Of a DNA stretch of 64,000 bases, positions 63,271 through 64,000 are shown in pieces. The notes beneath the pieces are model-generated. The model ran no database searches, had not been told where the DNA came from, and saw nothing but the letters and a program-made list of their open reading frames with translations. This stretch comes from Desulfocapsa sp. (GTDB lineage Bacteria; Desulfobacterota; Desulfobulbia; Desulfobulbales; Desulfocapsaceae), in the NCBI GenBank assembly GCA_029935315.1, contig JAOZKN010000002.1, forward strand, positions 1-64,000, in the 5' to 3' direction. A program made the translations under genes and the position numbers. Position 1 is the first letter of the stretch; every line of letters starts with the position of its first letter.

Positions 63271-63352
63271 CCTTGCTACCAGGTAAAACAGAGAACAGTG
63301 TTTAATCAGTCCCCCCGTGACGGGAATAAAACGATGCCATCAAGGATAACAA

Positions 63353-64000
63353 ATGTCCAGTAAGAGTATGACCGGATTCGGTCGTGGAGAAGCAGAAACA
63401 AACGGCAGACGATGGACGGTGGAAATTCGTTGTGTGAATCATCGTTATCTTGATCTGAAAATCAAATTGCCCAAAGGCTATGCCGGTCTTGAAGAGCAGG
63501 TTCGTAAGCACGTAAGTGCTGTCCTCACTCGTGGCCGTGTGGATGTGATACTCTCTGTGAGTGGAGATTTCTCCGATCTTCAGGAGATAGAAGTCAATCA
63601 CAGTCTGGCCACCACCTATCATGATGCGCTTACGAAACTTGCGGGTCAGTTGGCTCTGCAAAATGATACCTCCCTTTCTCGTCTGGCCTCTTATCCTGAG
63701 GTGTTGACCCTGAACCAACGGTCCGAGGCGCTGGACGATGTCTGGCCCCCTATGGAAAAGGCATTGCTCGAAGCACTCTCCACCTGTGATCGGATGCGAA
63801 GTGAAGAGGGCGACGCCATGGCAGCTGATTTGCAGGAACGGCTGGATCAGTTTGCCGGGGTGATTCTTGAAATTGAGCAACGCATTCCCGAGTTGTTAAA
63901 AGAGCGGGAAGAAAAGCTTCAGGAGCGGCTGCAGAAACTCCTTGGTAATGTTCAACTAGACCCTCAGCGGCTGGCGCAGGAGGTGGCAATTCTTTCCGAT
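63353..64000 (+). CDS. yicC: YicC-family endoribonuclease/stress protein (3' truncated by window)
   Basis: MSSKSMTGFGRGEAETNGRRWTVEIRCVNHRYLDLKIKLP, open to window end. Confidence 0.93.
   Translation, partial: MSSKSMTGFGRGEAETNGRRWTVEIRCVNHRYLDLKIKLPKGYAGLEEQVRKHVSAVLTRGRVDVILSVSGDFSDLQEIEVNHSLATTYHDALTKLAGQLALQNDTSLSRLASYPEVLTLNQRSEALDDVWPPMEKALLEALSTCDRMRSEEGDAMAADLQERLDQFAGVILEIEQRIPELLKEREEKLQERLQKLLGNVQLDPQRLAQEVAILSD

Noticed and set aside
1-64000. CRISPR arrays, prophage, IS transposases, toxin-antitoxin or defence islands
   Set aside because: No regularly spaced direct repeats, transposase/integrase or defence-type proteins were recognised anywhere in the window.

Overview
The window is a chromosomal core region of a delta-proteobacterium-type genome. 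Protein style and synteny suggest Desulfobacterota, perhaps Desulfobulbales; this is an inference. It opens with the 3' end of tuf and a near-complete S10-spc-alpha ribosomal supercluster (rpsJ to rplQ, with secY, map, infA, rpmJ and rpoA). Next come a YkgJ-like Cys-cluster protein, rpsB-tsf-pyrH-frr-uppS-cdsA-dxr-rseP-tsaB-ispG-proS and a Rel/SpoT homologue. The second half is mixed: FKBP, an Lpp-like lipoprotein, DUF362, ferredoxin-nitroreductase, a crcB-lptG-X-BadF-type ATPase operon, a RACE/DUF4445-type ASKHA protein, a DHH protein, paired GlgC paralogues, tRNA-Arg(CCU), a zinc metallopeptidase, reverse rubrerythrin, YihY, a hybrid histidine kinase, MoaE-like, MltD-like, NUDIX, ZapB-like/ZapA, a probable structured ncRNA (6S-like), rny, tyrS, a Fur-family regulator, radical SAM, glgP, Pal-like, Skp, DUF3786, rfaE1 and partial yicC. 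No prophage, IS transposase or CRISPR array was seen. Best leads: (1) the Rel homologue has its hydrolase HDxxED motif changed to HGxxKE; (2) a translationally coupled LptG / Cys-rich protein / BadF-type ATPase operon that may encode a compact ATP-driven redox activation pair; (3) a structured ncRNA between zapA and rny; (4) two palindromic, repeat-like intergenic elements (about 25.2 kb and 63.2 kb); (5) a small Lys/Cys-rich ORF missing from the ORF track.
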